This document shows, piece by piece, positions 43,364-52,621 of a stretch of DNA of 64,000 nt; position 1 is the stretch's first letter, and every line of letters begins with the position of its first letter. The position numbers and the translations under genes were made by a program. Origin of the DNA: Erythrobacter sp. QSSC1-22B (GTDB lineage Bacteria > Pseudomonadota > Alphaproteobacteria > Sphingomonadales > Sphingomonadaceae); NCBI RefSeq assembly GCF_001678665.1, contig NZ_LZRP01000001.1:620001-684000 (forward strand). Direction: 5' to 3'. The notes under the pieces were generated by a model. It saw nothing but the letters and a program-made list of their open reading frames with translations. It made no database searches and was not told where the DNA came from.

Positions 43364-43786
43364 TTGCAGCAGCGGATCGACCTCGAACAGCTTTGCGCGG
43401 ACAAGGGGCTGCGGATAACCGAGCAGCGCCGCACCATTGCGCGTGTCCTGTCCGAGAGCGACGATCACCCCGATGTCGAGATGCTGCACCAGCGCGCCTC
43501 GGCGATCGATGCCAAGATCTCGATCGCTACGGTCTATCGCACCGTCCGCCTGTTCGAGGACGCGGGCATTCTCGACCGCCACGATTTCGGCGATGGCCGC
43601 GCGCGCTACGAAGCCGCGCCCGAAGCCCATCACGACCATCTGATCGACGTCGAAAGCGGCAAGGTCGTCGAATTCGTCGACCCGGAACTGGAAGCCCTGC
43701 AGAAGCAGATCGCGGAGAAGCTGGGTTACCGCCTCGTCGATCACCGGATGGAACTCTATGGCGTCCGGCTCGACCGCGAAGGCTGA
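43364..43786 (+). CDS. fur: Fur-family ferric uptake regulator
   Basis: Metal-responsive repressor of 140 residues. The winged-helix part (CADKGLRITEQRRTIARVL, then DAKISIATVYRTVRLFEDAGIL) is followed by the metal-binding cluster YEAAPEAHHDHLIDVESGKVVEF and a dimerisation domain. It lacks the C-terminal CxxC zinc site of E. coli Fur, as many alphaproteobacterial Fur proteins do. The start is read as TTG 43364 with GGAG six bases upstream (43354-43357); TTG 43352 and GTG 43334 are in frame but the latter lies inside the mucR terminator stem. It overlaps plsC by 29 bases. Confidence 0.92.
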   Translation: MQQRIDLEQLCADKGLRITEQRRTIARVLSESDDHPDVEMLHQRASAIDAKISIATVYRTVRLFEDAGILDRHDFGDGRARYEAAPEAHHDHLIDVESGKVVEFVDPELEALQKQIAEKLGYRLVDHRMELYGVRLDREG

Positions 43787-44669
43787 AACCCGCAGCAACG
43801 CGCGGCTTGCCGCGATGCGCGGTGAGACCACACAGCTCGATCTACCCGGCCGGATACGGCTCGCGCTGCGGTCGGCGGGGATCGTTGCGCTGCTGATCTT
43901 CTTCGTCCCGCTGCATTACCTGTTCCGCATTCTCGCCTATGGCTCGCCCTTCCCGATGTATTTCCTGCGCTGTGTCGCGCGGGTATCGGGCGCGCGGGTC
44001 GAGATCATCGGCACACCGCTGCGGCGCGACGTATTCTTCATCTCCAACCACGTCTCCTGGATCGACATCCTGGCACTCGCGGGCGCCAGCGGCACGGCAT
44101 TCGTCGCCAAATACGAGTTGTCGCAAGTTCCGGTCATCGGCTGGCTGTGCTCGCTCAACCGGACCGTTTTCGTCCAGCGCGAGAACCGCCTGGGGGTCGC
44201 TTCGCAGATCAACGCGTTGCGCGAGGCGCTGGCGGACAATTGGTCGGTGACGGTTTTTCCCGAAGGAACCACGACCGACGGTCATTCGCTGCTGCCGTTC
44301 AAGTCGAGCATCCTTTCGGTGCTCGAACCCCCACCCTCAGGCGTGCTCGTCCAGCCGGTGATGCTCGACTATGGCGAAGCGGGCGAGGAGATCGGCTGGA
44401 TCGGCGATGAAGGCGGGCTCAACAACGCCAGGCGAATCCTCTCGCGGCGTGGCACCTTCCCGGTGCGGATTCATTTCCTCGACCCCTTCAGCCCGGAAGA
44501 ATATCACGGACGCAAGGCGATCGCCGCCAAGGCGCGCGAGCAGATCGAAGAGGCGTTGCTGGCCGCACTCGATCATCCATTGCGCGATTTCGCTCACACG
44601 GTCGCGCCGGTCCGCTATGTCGCGCCCGCAGATCGCGCGGCAGGGAGCAACCCGCCACCGCGCAACTAG
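43758..44669 (+). CDS. plsC: 1-acyl-sn-glycerol-3-phosphate acyltransferase
   Basis: Makes phosphatidic acid from lysophosphatidic acid and acyl-ACP or acyl-CoA; membrane-associated; 303 residues. One hydrophobic anchor (SAGIVALLIFFVPLHYLFRIL) is followed by the acyltransferase motifs FISNHVSWIDILALAG (NHxxxxD) and VTVFPEGTTTDGHSLLPFK. The start ATG 43758 lies inside the end of fur. Its TAG shares the tetranucleotide CTAG with the stop of the convergent LysR gene, leaving no room for a terminator. Confidence 0.93.
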   Translation: MASGSTAKAETRSNARLAAMRGETTQLDLPGRIRLALRSAGIVALLIFFVPLHYLFRILAYGSPFPMYFLRCVARVSGARVEIIGTPLRRDVFFISNHVSWIDILALAGASGTAFVAKYELSQVPVIGWLCSLNRTVFVQRENRLGVASQINALREALADNWSVTVFPEGTTTDGHSLLPFKSSILSVLEPPPSGVLVQPVMLDYGEAGEEIGWIGDEGGLNNARRILSRRGTFPVRIHFLDPFSPEEYHGRKAIAAKAREQIEEALLAALDHPLRDFAHTVAPVRYVAPADRAAGSNPPPRN

Positions 44670-45550
44670 AGCTCGGCGCGGACCAGCCAGTCGTGGAAGA
44701 TCCGCACCGGGCGTTCCTCGAGCGCGGTCGGGCGGCAGACGAACCAGTAGCTGTAGGGGCTCTCGACCTCGACCCCGTAGAGATTGGTCAGCCGCGCATC
44801 GGCGGCGCGCCGCAGGTGGTCGTCGTGCATGATTGCGATCCCCAGCCCCTGCGCCGCTGCCGCCAGCATCAGCTGGCCCGAATCGTAGTGGTCGATCGCC
44901 GCGGGCTCGAGATCATGGAGCATGAGCGCCGCCTTCCACGCCTCGAAACTGGCGGGCAGTTCCTGATGGATGAGGAAGGTCTGCTTCGACAGCAATTCGC
45001 GATCGGGTTCGGCCCCGACCGCCGCAGCAATCGCACGGTTGGCGATGGCGTGGACCCGGTTGTAGTCGAGCCGCACGGCATGCAGTCCGCTGGCGGGGCC
45101 ACGTGACAGGATGATCCCGGCATCCAGCGTGTCCCCTACCCGGTCCTCGATATGCGGCCCGGTGTCGATATCGATATGCAGCAGCGGATGCGACGCGCGC
45201 AGTTCGCTCAGCCGCGGGAACAGCCGCTGACTGCCGAACAGCGGCAACACGCCAAGCCTCAGCCGCAGCAGCGACAAATTCTCCGACTGGCTTTCCACGG
45301 CGCGGGCCAGCGCCTCGAGATGCGGATTGACCGATTCGTAAAAGGCCTGACCCTCGTCGGTCAGCTGCATCGACTGGCGCGCGCGGGTGAACAGTTTCTT
45401 GCCCACAAAGCTTTCGAGATTGCCGATCCGGCGCGACAGCGCGGAGGGACTGAGACCAAGCTCGTCAGCTGCCGCACGCGCCGATCCGAGACGGACGGTG
45501 CGGGCGAAGGCTTCGAGCGCACGGAGCGGGGGAAGTCGGCGGATGACCAT
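44666..45550 (-). CDS. LysR-family transcriptional regulator, GcvA-like
   Basis: Regulator of 294 residues. N-terminal winged helix-turn-helix: LPPLRALEAFARTVRLGSARAAADELGLSPSALSRRIGNLE; then a type-2 periplasmic-binding-like effector domain with LRLRLGVLPLFGSQRLFPRL. The ending SPYSYWFVCRP(TA)LEERPVRIFHDWL is typical of the GcvA subgroup. Target and effector are unknown; LysR genes usually act on a divergent neighbour, but the neighbour on that side (corC) faces the same way. It ends on the shared CTAG with plsC. Confidence 0.91.
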   Translation of the reverse strand: MVIRRLPPLRALEAFARTVRLGSARAAADELGLSPSALSRRIGNLESFVGKKLFTRARQSMQLTDEGQAFYESVNPHLEALARAVESQSENLSLLRLRLGVLPLFGSQRLFPRLSELRASHPLLHIDIDTGPHIEDRVGDTLDAGIILSRGPASGLHAVRLDYNRVHAIANRAIAAAVGAEPDRELLSKQTFLIHQELPASFEAWKAALMLHDLEPAAIDHYDSGQLMLAAAAQGLGIAIMHDDHLRRAADARLTNLYGVEVESPYSYWFVCRPTALEERPVRIFHDWLVRAEL

Positions 45551-45594
45551 CGCCTACTCCATGGCGTCCGCAAGCTGTCCTGTCGAGTGCGCGA

Positions 45595-46512
45595 TCAGTC
45601 CGAGACCTCGCGCTTGGGCTCGTGCAACCGCAGACGAGTGACGTGGGTCTCGTCGCCGTCGATGACCTCGATCCGCCAGCCGCTCGGGTGGTCGACCACC
45701 GCGCCGACGGGTGGAACCTGTTCGGCCAGCACGAAAGTCAGCCCGCCAAGCGTATCGACCGATTCCTCGACCTCGGCCAGCCGCGGATCGATCCGTTCGG
45801 CGACCTCGTCGAGCTCGACGCGGGCATCGCAATCCCACATCCCGTCGCCGATCGAGAGGATCAGGTCCACCGGCGTTTCATCGTGTTCGTCCTCGATCTC
45901 GCCAACGATTTCCTCGACCAGGTCCTCGATGGTGATGATCCCGTCGGTACCCGAAAATTCGTCGAGCACGATAGCGAGATGCATCCGTTGCGCGCGCATG
46001 TCGGCCAGCACGTCGAGCGCGTTGCGGGTCTGCGGCACATAGAGCGGCTGGCGCATCAGCACCGTCCAGTCGGCCGGGGGTGCATCGCCGCGCGCGAGGA
46101 ATGGAAAGACGTCCTTGAGATGGATCATGCCGACCACCTCGTCGAGCTGGTCGCGATAGACCGGCAGGCGCGAATGACCGTGTTCGGCGAAGACATTGAC
46201 CAGCTCGTCCCAGCTCGAGCTGGCTTCGACCGCGATAATCTCGCCGCGCGGGATCGACACGTCGTCGGCGTCGTGCTCGCTGAAATGCAACAGGTTGCGC
46301 AGCATCTGGCGTTCGACCGGCGACAAGTCTCCCTTGCGGCTCTCGACCGTTTCGGGGGTGCCGGAGTTCTCGCCCTCGTGCTCGTCGATGGCTTCCTCGA
46401 GCTGCGCACGCAGCGAGCGATCGCCACTATCGGAGTCGAACAATCTGCGGATAGCGGGCCAGAGCCCGCTGCTACTTTCCGCGTCTCCCGCGGTTGATGA
46501 CGAATCGGGCAT
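45595..46512 (-). CDS. corC: CorC/HlyC-type CBS-domain protein
   Basis: Protein of 305 residues without membrane segments. A Ser-rich start leads to the pair of CBS domains (VSIPRGEIIAVEAS to VLADMRAQRMHLAIVLDEF) and a C-terminal CorC_HlyC domain (GGLTFVLAEQVPPVGAVVDHPSGWRIEVID). GTDGIITIEDLVEEIVGEI is the family signature. It is linked to magnesium/cobalt homeostasis or the envelope in different species. ATG 46512 is taken; GTG 46527 overlaps the AAGGAG. It is distal gene of miaB-phoH-ybeY-corC; the usual next gene lnt is absent. Confidence 0.93.
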   Translation of the reverse strand: MPDSSSTAGDAESSSGLWPAIRRLFDSDSGDRSLRAQLEEAIDEHEGENSGTPETVESRKGDLSPVERQMLRNLLHFSEHDADDVSIPRGEIIAVEASSSWDELVNVFAEHGHSRLPVYRDQLDEVVGMIHLKDVFPFLARGDAPPADWTVLMRQPLYVPQTRNALDVLADMRAQRMHLAIVLDEFSGTDGIITIEDLVEEIVGEIEDEHDETPVDLILSIGDGMWDCDARVELDEVAERIDPRLAEVEESVDTLGGLTFVLAEQVPPVGAVVDHPSGWRIEVIDGDETHVTRLRLHEPKREVSD

Positions 46513-46532
46513 GGCCCTGGAATGCACTCCTT

Positions 46533-47048
46533 CTAGATACGATCCCCATATGGATCAGGGATCGCCAGCATTTCAAGCGCCGCGATTTCGAGCCGCTCCA
46601 TTTTGGCGGCCTGCTCGTCGCTATCGACATGGTCGTGCCCGGCCAGATGGAGCAGGCCGTGGACGATCAGATGAGCCGCGTGATCGGCCAGCGCGATGCC
46701 CTTTTCCTCCGCTTCGCGCGCGCAGGTTTCCTGCGCCAGCGCGATATCGCCGAGCAGTTCGGGAGGCCCATCTGCTGCGAGTGCAAGCAGGTCGTCGCGC
46801 GCCAGCATCGGGAAGGACAGCACATTGGTCGGCTTGTCGCGCCCGCGCCATTCGCGGTTGAGCGCGTGGACCTCGGCATCGGAGGTGAAGAGCAGGCTGG
46901 CCGAAAGGCGCAGGTTAGCAAGCTCGGGCGCGACTGCAGCGGCGGCGCGGGCCGCGCGGTCGGCAAGTCCCGACCAGTCGCCACTAGGCCAAGGGGGCTC
47001 GATCTCGGTGTCCAGGTCCACTGTCTTCGGGCTTTCGGTTCGGGCCAT
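46533..47048 (-). CDS. ybeY: Endoribonuclease YbeY
   Basis: Single-strand-specific zinc endoribonuclease for 16S rRNA 3'-end maturation and ribosome quality control; 171 residues. The signature H-x3-H-x5-H is seen in LIVHGLLHLAGHDHVD. LNREWRGRDKPTNVLSFPM is the other conserved block. ATG 47048 is used; codons upstream belong to an out-of-frame reading. It sits between phoH and corC, as in most proteobacteria. Confidence 0.94.
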   Translation of the reverse strand: MARTESPKTVDLDTEIEPPWPSGDWSGLADRAARAAAAVAPELANLRLSASLLFTSDAEVHALNREWRGRDKPTNVLSFPMLARDDLLALAADGPPELLGDIALAQETCAREAEEKGIALADHAAHLIVHGLLHLAGHDHVDSDEQAAKMERLEIAALEMLAIPDPYGDRI

Positions 47049-47161
47049 CGCTGCGATCACTCGTGCCTGCCTAAGGCGATTGCGGTAAAAATGGTATGTT
47101 CGGGAATCGGAGCAAAGCCGCCAAACGCGCGTTGCCCCGCCCCATCGAACCGCCAGTCCGC

Positions 47162-48205
47162 CTAAGCGTCCGGCCCCTCGTAGGCTTCGACGATCCGCCC
47201 GACGATAGGGTGGCGGACCACATCGCCGACACCGAAACGGATCGTGCCGAAGCCTTCCACGCCTTCCAGCTTGTCGACCGCATCGGCCAGTCCGCTCATC
47301 CCGATCCCGCCGGGGATATCGACCTGCTTGGGATCGCCGCAGACCACCATCCGGCTGTTCTGGCCGAAACGGGTGAGGAACATCTTCATCTGCTCGCGGG
47401 TGGTGTTCTGCGCCTCGTCGAGGATGATAAAACTGTCCGCCAGCGTCCGCCCGCGCATGAAGGCGATCGGCGCGATCTCGATCTCGCCGCTGGCCATCCG
47501 CCGGTCGACCTGTTCGGGGGGCATGCAATCGTAGAGCGCGTCGTAGAGCGGGCGCAGGAAGGGATCGACCTTGTCCTTCATGTCGCCGGGAAGGAAGCCG
47601 AGCTTCTCGCCCGCCTCGACCGCGGGGCGCGACAGGATCAGCCGCTGGACGCTGCCGCTGATCAACTGGCTGACCGCCTGCGCCACCGCCAGATAGGTCT
47701 TGCCGGTACCCGCCGGGCCAAGCGCGAAGATGATGTCGTCGCGGCTGAGCGAGCGCATATAGGTCGCCTGCGCAACGCTGCGCGGCACGATGGTCTTGCG
47801 CCGGGTGCGGATCATGATCGGCGGCAGATCGGGCTCGCCTTCGATGATGCCATCGAGCGTCGGCTCGTTCGACATGGCGATCACCGCTTCGATGGTGCCG
47901 GCGTCGAGATCCTCACCCAGCGCAAGGCGATCGTACATCGCCTGCAGGACGTCGCGCGCGCGGGCGACACTGTCCTCGGGCCCCTCGACATGAATCTGGT
48001 CGCCGCGCGCCGAGATGAACACGCCGAGGCGATTCTCGACCTGGACCAGATTGGCATCGAACTGACCGAACAGCGCGCCAAGCAGGCTCTGGTTGTCGAA
48101 GGTTATCTCGGTCTGGGCGCGGCGAATCTCGCGCTGGGGAACGGGCGGACGCGACAGCGCCGGAGTGGCGCCGCTGCGGGGTTTGCTGGCGGATTTTCGA
48201 GCCAT
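47162..48205 (-). CDS. phoH: PhoH-like ATPase
   Basis: Cytosolic P-loop protein of 347 residues (PhoL-type). An N-terminal KH-like part (ITFDNQSLLGALFGQFDANLVQVENRLG) precedes the ATPase, with Walker A GPAGTGKTYLAVAQA and Walker B DSFIILDEAQNTT, then VVCGDPKQVDIPGG. Probably an RNA-associated ATPase/helicase paired functionally with YbeY (family knowledge). ATG 48205 has AAAGGA seven bases upstream. It precedes ybeY by about 110 bases on the minus strand. Confidence 0.94.
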   Translation of the reverse strand: MARKSASKPRSGATPALSRPPVPQREIRRAQTEITFDNQSLLGALFGQFDANLVQVENRLGVFISARGDQIHVEGPEDSVARARDVLQAMYDRLALGEDLDAGTIEAVIAMSNEPTLDGIIEGEPDLPPIMIRTRRKTIVPRSVAQATYMRSLSRDDIIFALGPAGTGKTYLAVAQAVSQLISGSVQRLILSRPAVEAGEKLGFLPGDMKDKVDPFLRPLYDALYDCMPPEQVDRRMASGEIEIAPIAFMRGRTLADSFIILDEAQNTTREQMKMFLTRFGQNSRMVVCGDPKQVDIPGGIGMSGLADAVDKLEGVEGFGTIRFGVGDVVRHPIVGRIVEAYEGPDA

Positions 48206-48367
48206 AGGGTCCTTTGCAACTCGGCCAGGCGCGGCCTTGCGAGTCGCGAACTTACGCCCGTCACCGCGCAGTGCAAGCGGCGCTGCGGCATGGCGGGGGA
48301 TTGTCACGCCGACGCAATGGTTTGGCGCGGATTGTCCGGTGCGGGAGCGGCGGTGAGGGAGCGGCGC

Positions 48368-49711
48368 TCAGGCCGCGACGGTCTCGCGCACGAGACCGCG
48401 CAGCGAATTGGGCCCGGCCTCGGCGAGATGGACCCGGACGAGATCGCCGATCGCGCACTCGCCCTCGAACCACACCGATTGCAGCCACGGCGACTTGCCC
48501 AGCCATTGGCCGGGAAGCTTGCCCTTGCGCTCGACCAGCACCTCGCAATCGCGCCCTTCGCTCGCGCGGTTGAAGGCGTGCTGGTCACGGTTGATCGCGG
48601 CCTGGAGCCGCTGGAGCCGCTCGTCCATCACCTCCATGCCGACCTGATCGGCCATCGTGGCAGCGGGCGTGCCCGGGCGGGACGAATATTTGAAGCTGTA
48701 GGCCTGCGCGTACCCCACCGCATCGACCAGCGCGAGTGTCTCGGCGAACTCGGCCTCGGTCTCGCCCGGGAACCCGACGATAAAATCGCCGCTCAGCGCC
48801 AGATCGGGCCGCGCCGCGCGGAAGCGCTCGAGCAGGCGCAGATAGCTGTCCGCACTATGGCTCCGGTTCATCGCCTTGAGCACCCGGTCGGAGCCGCTCT
48901 GCACCGGCAGGTGGAGATAGGGCATCAGCTTGTCGATCTCGCCATGCGCGGCGATCAGATCGTCGTCCATGTCGGCGGGGTGGCTGGTGGTGTAGCGAAT
49001 CCGCGCCAGGCCATCGACCTGCGCCAGCGCGCGGATCAGCCCGGCAAGCCCGACCTTGTGGCCGCGCTCGTCCTCGCCGCTCCAGGCGGAAACGTTCTGG
49101 CCCAACAGCGTGATCTCGCGCGCTCCGGCATCCACCAGCTTGCGCGCCTCCAGCGTCAGATCGGCGTAAGGGCGGGAAATCTCTGCGCCACGCGTATAGG
49201 GCACCACGCAATAGGTGCAGAACTTGTCGCAGCCTTCCTGCACGGTGAGGAAGGCGGCGGGCGCGCTCCTGCGACGCTCGGGCAGCGCCGCGAATTTGGC
49301 GATCGCGGGCATGTCGGTGTCGGTGTTGCGTTCGCCCTGCACCGCCCTGTCGATCATTGCAGGAAGGCGGTGATAGGCCTGCGGTCCGACCACCATCGAC
49401 ACCGCCGGGGCGCGCGCCATGATCTCGTCGCCCTCAGCTTGCGCCACGCAGCCCGCGACCGCGATAAGCGGCGTCTTGCCCGCCTTTGTGCCCGCCTTCA
49501 CCAGCCGTCCGATGTCGGAATAGACCTTCTCGGCAGCGCGCTCGCGGATGTGGCAGGTGTTGAGCACCACCAGATCGGCCTCTTCGCCTTCCGGCGCAGG
49601 TGTAATCCCGCGCTCGCCGAGCATTTCGGCCATCCGCTCGCCATCATAGACGTTCATCTGGCAGCCGAAGCTCTTGACCCTGTAGGTCCGGGGGGCGCTG
49701 GTCGGTTTCAT
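48368..49711 (-). CDS. miaB: tRNA-2-methylthio-N6-dimethylallyladenosine synthase MiaB
   Basis: Radical-SAM methylthiotransferase modifying A37 of tRNAs reading UNN codons; 447 residues. An N-terminal UPF0004 domain carries the auxiliary-cluster cysteines in [29 protein letters not shown] and IAVAGCVAQ. The SAM cluster motif is [16 protein letters not shown] (CxxxCxxC). The end is a TRAM domain ([13 protein letters not shown]). ATG 49711 is chosen as the family start; ATG 49750 adds 13 residues. It opens the miaB-phoH-ybeY-corC run. Confidence 0.96.
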   Translation of the reverse strand: MKPTSAPRTYRVKSFGCQMNVYDGERMAEMLGERGITPAPEGEEADLVVLNTCHIRERAAEKVYSDIGRLVKAGTKAGKTPLIAVAGCVAQAEGDEIMARAPAVSMVVGPQAYHRLPAMIDRAVQGERNTDTDMPAIAKFAALPERRRSAPAAFLTVQEGCDKFCTYCVVPYTRGAEISRPYADLTLEARKLVDAGAREITLLGQNVSAWSGEDERGHKVGLAGLIRALAQVDGLARIRYTTSHPADMDDDLIAAHGEIDKLMPYLHLPVQSGSDRVLKAMNRSHSADSYLRLLERFRAARPDLALSGDFIVGFPGETEAEFAETLALVDAVGYAQAYSFKYSSRPGTPAATMADQVGMEVMDERLQRLQAAINRDQHAFNRASEGRDCEVLVERKGKLPGQWLGKSPWLQSVWFEGECAIGDLVRVHLAEAGPNSLRGLVRETVAA

Positions 49712-49794
49712 GGGAGGCCGCGCTTTAAGGGAAAGAAGGCGCCGGTTCAATGGCGCGGGATAGCGCGAGATAGCGCAAGGGGGACTTGCGACGG

Positions 49795-49828
49795 TTGGAG
49801 GCCCCCGCGTCGGCGGAGGCCCCCAAAC
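49795..49828 (-). repeat. GC-rich hairpin/direct repeat after the cyclophilin gene
   Basis: GGAGGCCCCC occurs twice (49797-49806 and 49815-49824), and flanking GGTTGG and CCAAACC arms can pair with one bulge. It follows the cyclophilin stop on the minus strand. There is no T-run, so it is only a weak candidate for termination. Confidence 0.35.
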
Positions 49829-49831
49829 CGG

Positions 49832-50296
49832 TCAGCTCACAACGGCCGTTACGATCTTGCCCGGCTCGCGCGGCGGCTCGCCCTTGGGGAGCGCGTCGAC
49901 GTGGTCCATGCCGCTCTCGACCTGGCCCCAGACGGTGTATTGCCCGTCGAGGAAATGCGCGTCGTCGAGACAGACGAAGAACTGGCTGTTGGCGCTGTCG
50001 GGCACCTGGGTGCGCGCCATCGAGCACGTGCCGCGGGTGTGCGGCTCGGAATTGAACTCGGCTTTGAGATCGGGCTTGTCGCTGCCGCTCATGCCGGTGC
50101 CGGTGGGATCGCCGCCCTGCGCCATGAAGCCGGGGATCACGCGGTGGAACACCACGCCGTCGTAAAAGCCGCTTTTGGCCAGTTCGGTGATCCGCTCGAC
50201 ATGGCCGGGGGCCAGATCGGGGCGCAGCTTGATGACGACATCGCCGCCCTTTCCGTCGCCGCAATCGAGGGTGAGGGTGAGCTTTTCGTCGGCCAT
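49832..50296 (-). CDS. Peptidyl-prolyl cis-trans isomerase, cyclophilin type
   Basis: Cyclophilin of 154 residues, cytosolic (no signal peptide). The motif set is FYDGVVFHRVIPGFMAQGGDPTGTG (catalytic Arg/Phe), GTCSMARTQVPDSANSQFFVCL and LDGQYTVWGQVESGMDHVD. ATG 50296 follows AGGAGACAA. It lies about 120 bases upstream of miaB on the same strand; the intervening bases hold a GC-rich imperfect hairpin. It is divergent from mgtE. Confidence 0.94.
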   Translation of the reverse strand: MADEKLTLTLDCGDGKGGDVVIKLRPDLAPGHVERITELAKSGFYDGVVFHRVIPGFMAQGGDPTGTGMSGSDKPDLKAEFNSEPHTRGTCSMARTQVPDSANSQFFVCLDDAHFLDGQYTVWGQVESGMDHVDALPKGEPPREPGKIVTAVVS

Positions 50297-50395
50297 GATA
50301 TTGTCTCCTGAGGTTGCGGCGCCGATATAGGCGATGCACGGCCAATGTCACCACCTGCGGCTTGCTTTTGGTGCCTCCTCGCCTAGAGCGGCGCC

Positions 50396-51877
50396 ATGGC
50401 AAAACGCGAGCGCCCGGACGACGAAACGATGCTGGGCGAGCGCCGGCAGACGTCCGCGCGGCCCGAGGATCGCCACGAACCCCGCCCTGATGGCCGCCCC
50501 GACGATCGCATCGACGACGAGCGGATGGACGAGGAGAACATCCTCAAGCCCGAATATGTCCGCAGCGTGCAGGATGCCCTGGAGGCTGGCGACGACGCGC
50601 AGGTCTACGAGCTGGTCGAACCGCTCCATCCCGCCGACATCGCCGATCTGCTGGAATTGTTCGAGCGCGACGAGCGCCACCAGCTCGCCGCCGCCATTAC
50701 CGATCTGATGACCAGCGATGTCGTCGCCGAACTCAATGATTTCGTCCGCGACGACATGATGGAATCGCTGCCCGCCGCGCGGGTGGCGCTGATCGCCGAG
50801 CAGCTCGATACCGACGATGCGGTCCAGCTGATCGAAGATCTCGGCCGGGAGAACCAGCAGGCGATTCTCGCCGAACTCGATGCCGAAGACCGGCACGCGA
50901 TCGAGAGCGCGCTTGCCTATCCCGATGAGACCGCCGGGCGGCTGATGAACCTCGATTTCGTCGCGGTGCCCGAACATCTCACGGTTGGCGATCTGATCGA
51001 TTTCCTGCGCGACGATCGTGCGCTGCCCAATGATTTCTTCGAAATCTTCGTGGTCGACGAAAAGCATCATCCGGTGGGTACCTGCCAGCTGTCGTGGGTT
51101 TTGCGCACCCCGCGCACGATCCCGCTGGTCGATGTGATGAAGCGCGACCAGACGCTGATTCCGGCCACGCTCGACCAGGAAGAGGTCGGCAACATGTTCC
51201 AGAAATATGCGCTGATCAGCGCCGCGGTGGTCGACGAGAGCGGCCGGCTGGTCGGGCAGATGACGGTCGACGACGTGGTCCACATTATCGCCGAGGAAGC
51301 GGGTGAAGATGCCCTGCTGATGAGCGGCGCGGGCGACGGCGACATCAACGAGCCGATCCGCGACGCCTATTTCAGCCGGGTGCGCTGGCTGGTCGCGAAT
51401 CTCGGTACCGCACTCGTCGCCAGCCTCATCATCGCCGCCTTCGGGGCCGCGATCGAGCAATTGGTGGCTCTCGCGGTGCTGATGCCGATCGTCGCCAGCA
51501 TCGGCGGTAACGCCGGCACGCAGACCATGGCGGTCACCGTGCGCGCCATCGCGATGAACCAGCTGACACGCTCCAACACCAAGCGCATGCTGATGCGCGA
51601 AATGCGTGTCGCGGCGCTCAACGGCGCAACCATCGCGCTGCTGATAGGCCTCGCGACGGGTGCGATCTTCACCCCCATGCTGGGACTGGTGATCGCGACG
51701 GCGATGATCGTCAACGTGATCATCGCCGGACTGGCGGGGGTCATGGTCCCGGTGATCTTCGACCGGCTCGATACCGACCCCGCGGTCGCATCGAGCGTTT
51801 TCGTCACCATGATCACCGATTCGATGGGCTTTTTCGCCTTTCTCGGGCTGGCGGTCGTGAGCGGCGTGGTCGGCTGA
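50396..51877 (+). CDS. mgtE: Magnesium transporter MgtE
   Basis: Mg2+-gated Mg2+ channel of the inner membrane, 493 residues. A very acidic and Arg-rich start (about 45 residues) precedes the MgtE N domain (LVEPLHPADIADLLELFERDE), the CBS pair (ETAGRLMNLDFVAVPEHLTV to ISAAVVDESGRLVGQMTVDDV) and five hydrophobic segments from about residue 335. The pore-region signature is IVASIGGNAGTQTMAVTVRAIA. ATG 50396 is the only early start. It is divergent from the cyclophilin gene, with a 36-base gap to the DUF1489 gene downstream. No Mg-riboswitch was seen in the short leader. Confidence 0.95.
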   Translation: MAKRERPDDETMLGERRQTSARPEDRHEPRPDGRPDDRIDDERMDEENILKPEYVRSVQDALEAGDDAQVYELVEPLHPADIADLLELFERDERHQLAAAITDLMTSDVVAELNDFVRDDMMESLPAARVALIAEQLDTDDAVQLIEDLGRENQQAILAELDAEDRHAIESALAYPDETAGRLMNLDFVAVPEHLTVGDLIDFLRDDRALPNDFFEIFVVDEKHHPVGTCQLSWVLRTPRTIPLVDVMKRDQTLIPATLDQEEVGNMFQKYALISAAVVDESGRLVGQMTVDDVVHIIAEEAGEDALLMSGAGDGDINEPIRDAYFSRVRWLVANLGTALVASLIIAAFGAAIEQLVALAVLMPIVASIGGNAGTQTMAVTVRAIAMNQLTRSNTKRMLMREMRVAALNGATIALLIGLATGAIFTPMLGLVIATAMIVNVIIAGLAGVMVPVIFDRLDTDPAVASSVFVTMITDSMGFFAFLGLAVVSGVVG

Positions 51878-51913
51878 CTTGAGGCCCGCCGCCATAGCCC
51901 TATCTAGGCTGTC

Positions 51914-52303
51914 ATGCCTCTTCATCTGACCAAGATCGCCTTCGGCGCGAAATCCTATGCCGGGATCGAGGGCTGGTACGCCGACCGCCCGCGGGTGAGC
52001 GTCAACACCCGCTATCGCCCGACGCGCTGGGAGGAATGCATCGGCGGCTCGCTGTTCTGGATTCACGAGCACAATCTGGTCGCGCGCAGCCCGATCATCG
52101 GCTTCACCGAACAGGACAATGGCCGCTGGTTCATCGATCTCGAACCGCGGCTGATCGCGGTTCTCCCCAAGCCCAAACGCGCGCATCAGGGCTGGCGCTA
52201 CCTCAAGGGCGATCCGCCGCGGGATCTGGAAGAAGGCGAGGATATCGGCGACATCATGCCCGGGCGCCTCGCAGGCCGGCTCCAGAAGCTCGGCCTCATC
52301 TGA
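51914..52303 (+). CDS. DUF1489 family protein
   Basis: Small soluble protein of 129 residues found across alphaproteobacteria, function unknown. The family start is LHLTKIAFGAKSYAGIEGWY; conserved blocks are TRYRPTRWEECIGGSLFWI and RWFIDLEPRLIAVLPKPKRAHQGWRYL. It ends GRLAGRLQKLGLI as usual. No motif indicates catalysis. It lies just after mgtE on the same strand. Confidence 0.92.
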   Translation: MPLHLTKIAFGAKSYAGIEGWYADRPRVSVNTRYRPTRWEECIGGSLFWIHEHNLVARSPIIGFTEQDNGRWFIDLEPRLIAVLPKPKRAHQGWRYLKGDPPRDLEEGEDIGDIMPGRLAGRLQKLGLI

Positions 52304-52355
52304 AAAACGGAACATCGACGGTCGGTCATGCGTTGGTGGGGAAAGGAGATATTCT

Positions 52356-52601
52356 ATGCCCGAACGCCAATCCATGCACCCCGACAACAAGCTGATCGAC
52401 GAACTGACCCAGAACCCGACACCCTCGCAGCAGAGCAGTTCGGGCGGCAACGTCAATCGCGATGTCGGCAAGCGCGGCGAACTCAATCGCGCCACCGATC
52501 CCGACAATCGCGAACCCGAGGTCGGTTCTGACAATCCCGCTCAGGATGCGAAGAAGGGTCCCAAGACCCGTGCCGCAATTCAGGACGAACGCAACAGCTG
52601 A
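52356..52601 (+). CDS. Small disordered hydrophilic protein
   Basis: Protein of 81 residues dominated by Asn, Asp, Pro, Gln, Ser and Lys, with no hydrophobic core, so probably disordered (NPTPSQQSSSGGNVNRDVGK; KKGPKTRAAIQDERNS). A good AAAGGAGA lies seven bases before ATG 52356 and a strong terminator follows, which together support a real transcript. No family is recognised. Composition resembles small stress-related proteins of Sphingomonadales (impression only). Confidence 0.68.
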   Translation: MPERQSMHPDNKLIDELTQNPTPSQQSSSGGNVNRDVGKRGELNRATDPDNREPEVGSDNPAQDAKKGPKTRAAIQDERNS

Positions 52602-52621
52602 CCCTGCTACCACGCGCAACG

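Noticed and set aside
47096-50311. A 1071-codon open frame on the + strand opposite phoH, miaB and the cyclophilin gene
   Set aside because: Same antisense artefact; no domain, and the opposite strand carries well-conserved proteins.
50297-50395. Mg2+ riboswitch before mgtE
   Set aside because: The divergent gap is only about 100 bases and shows no paired-stem core.
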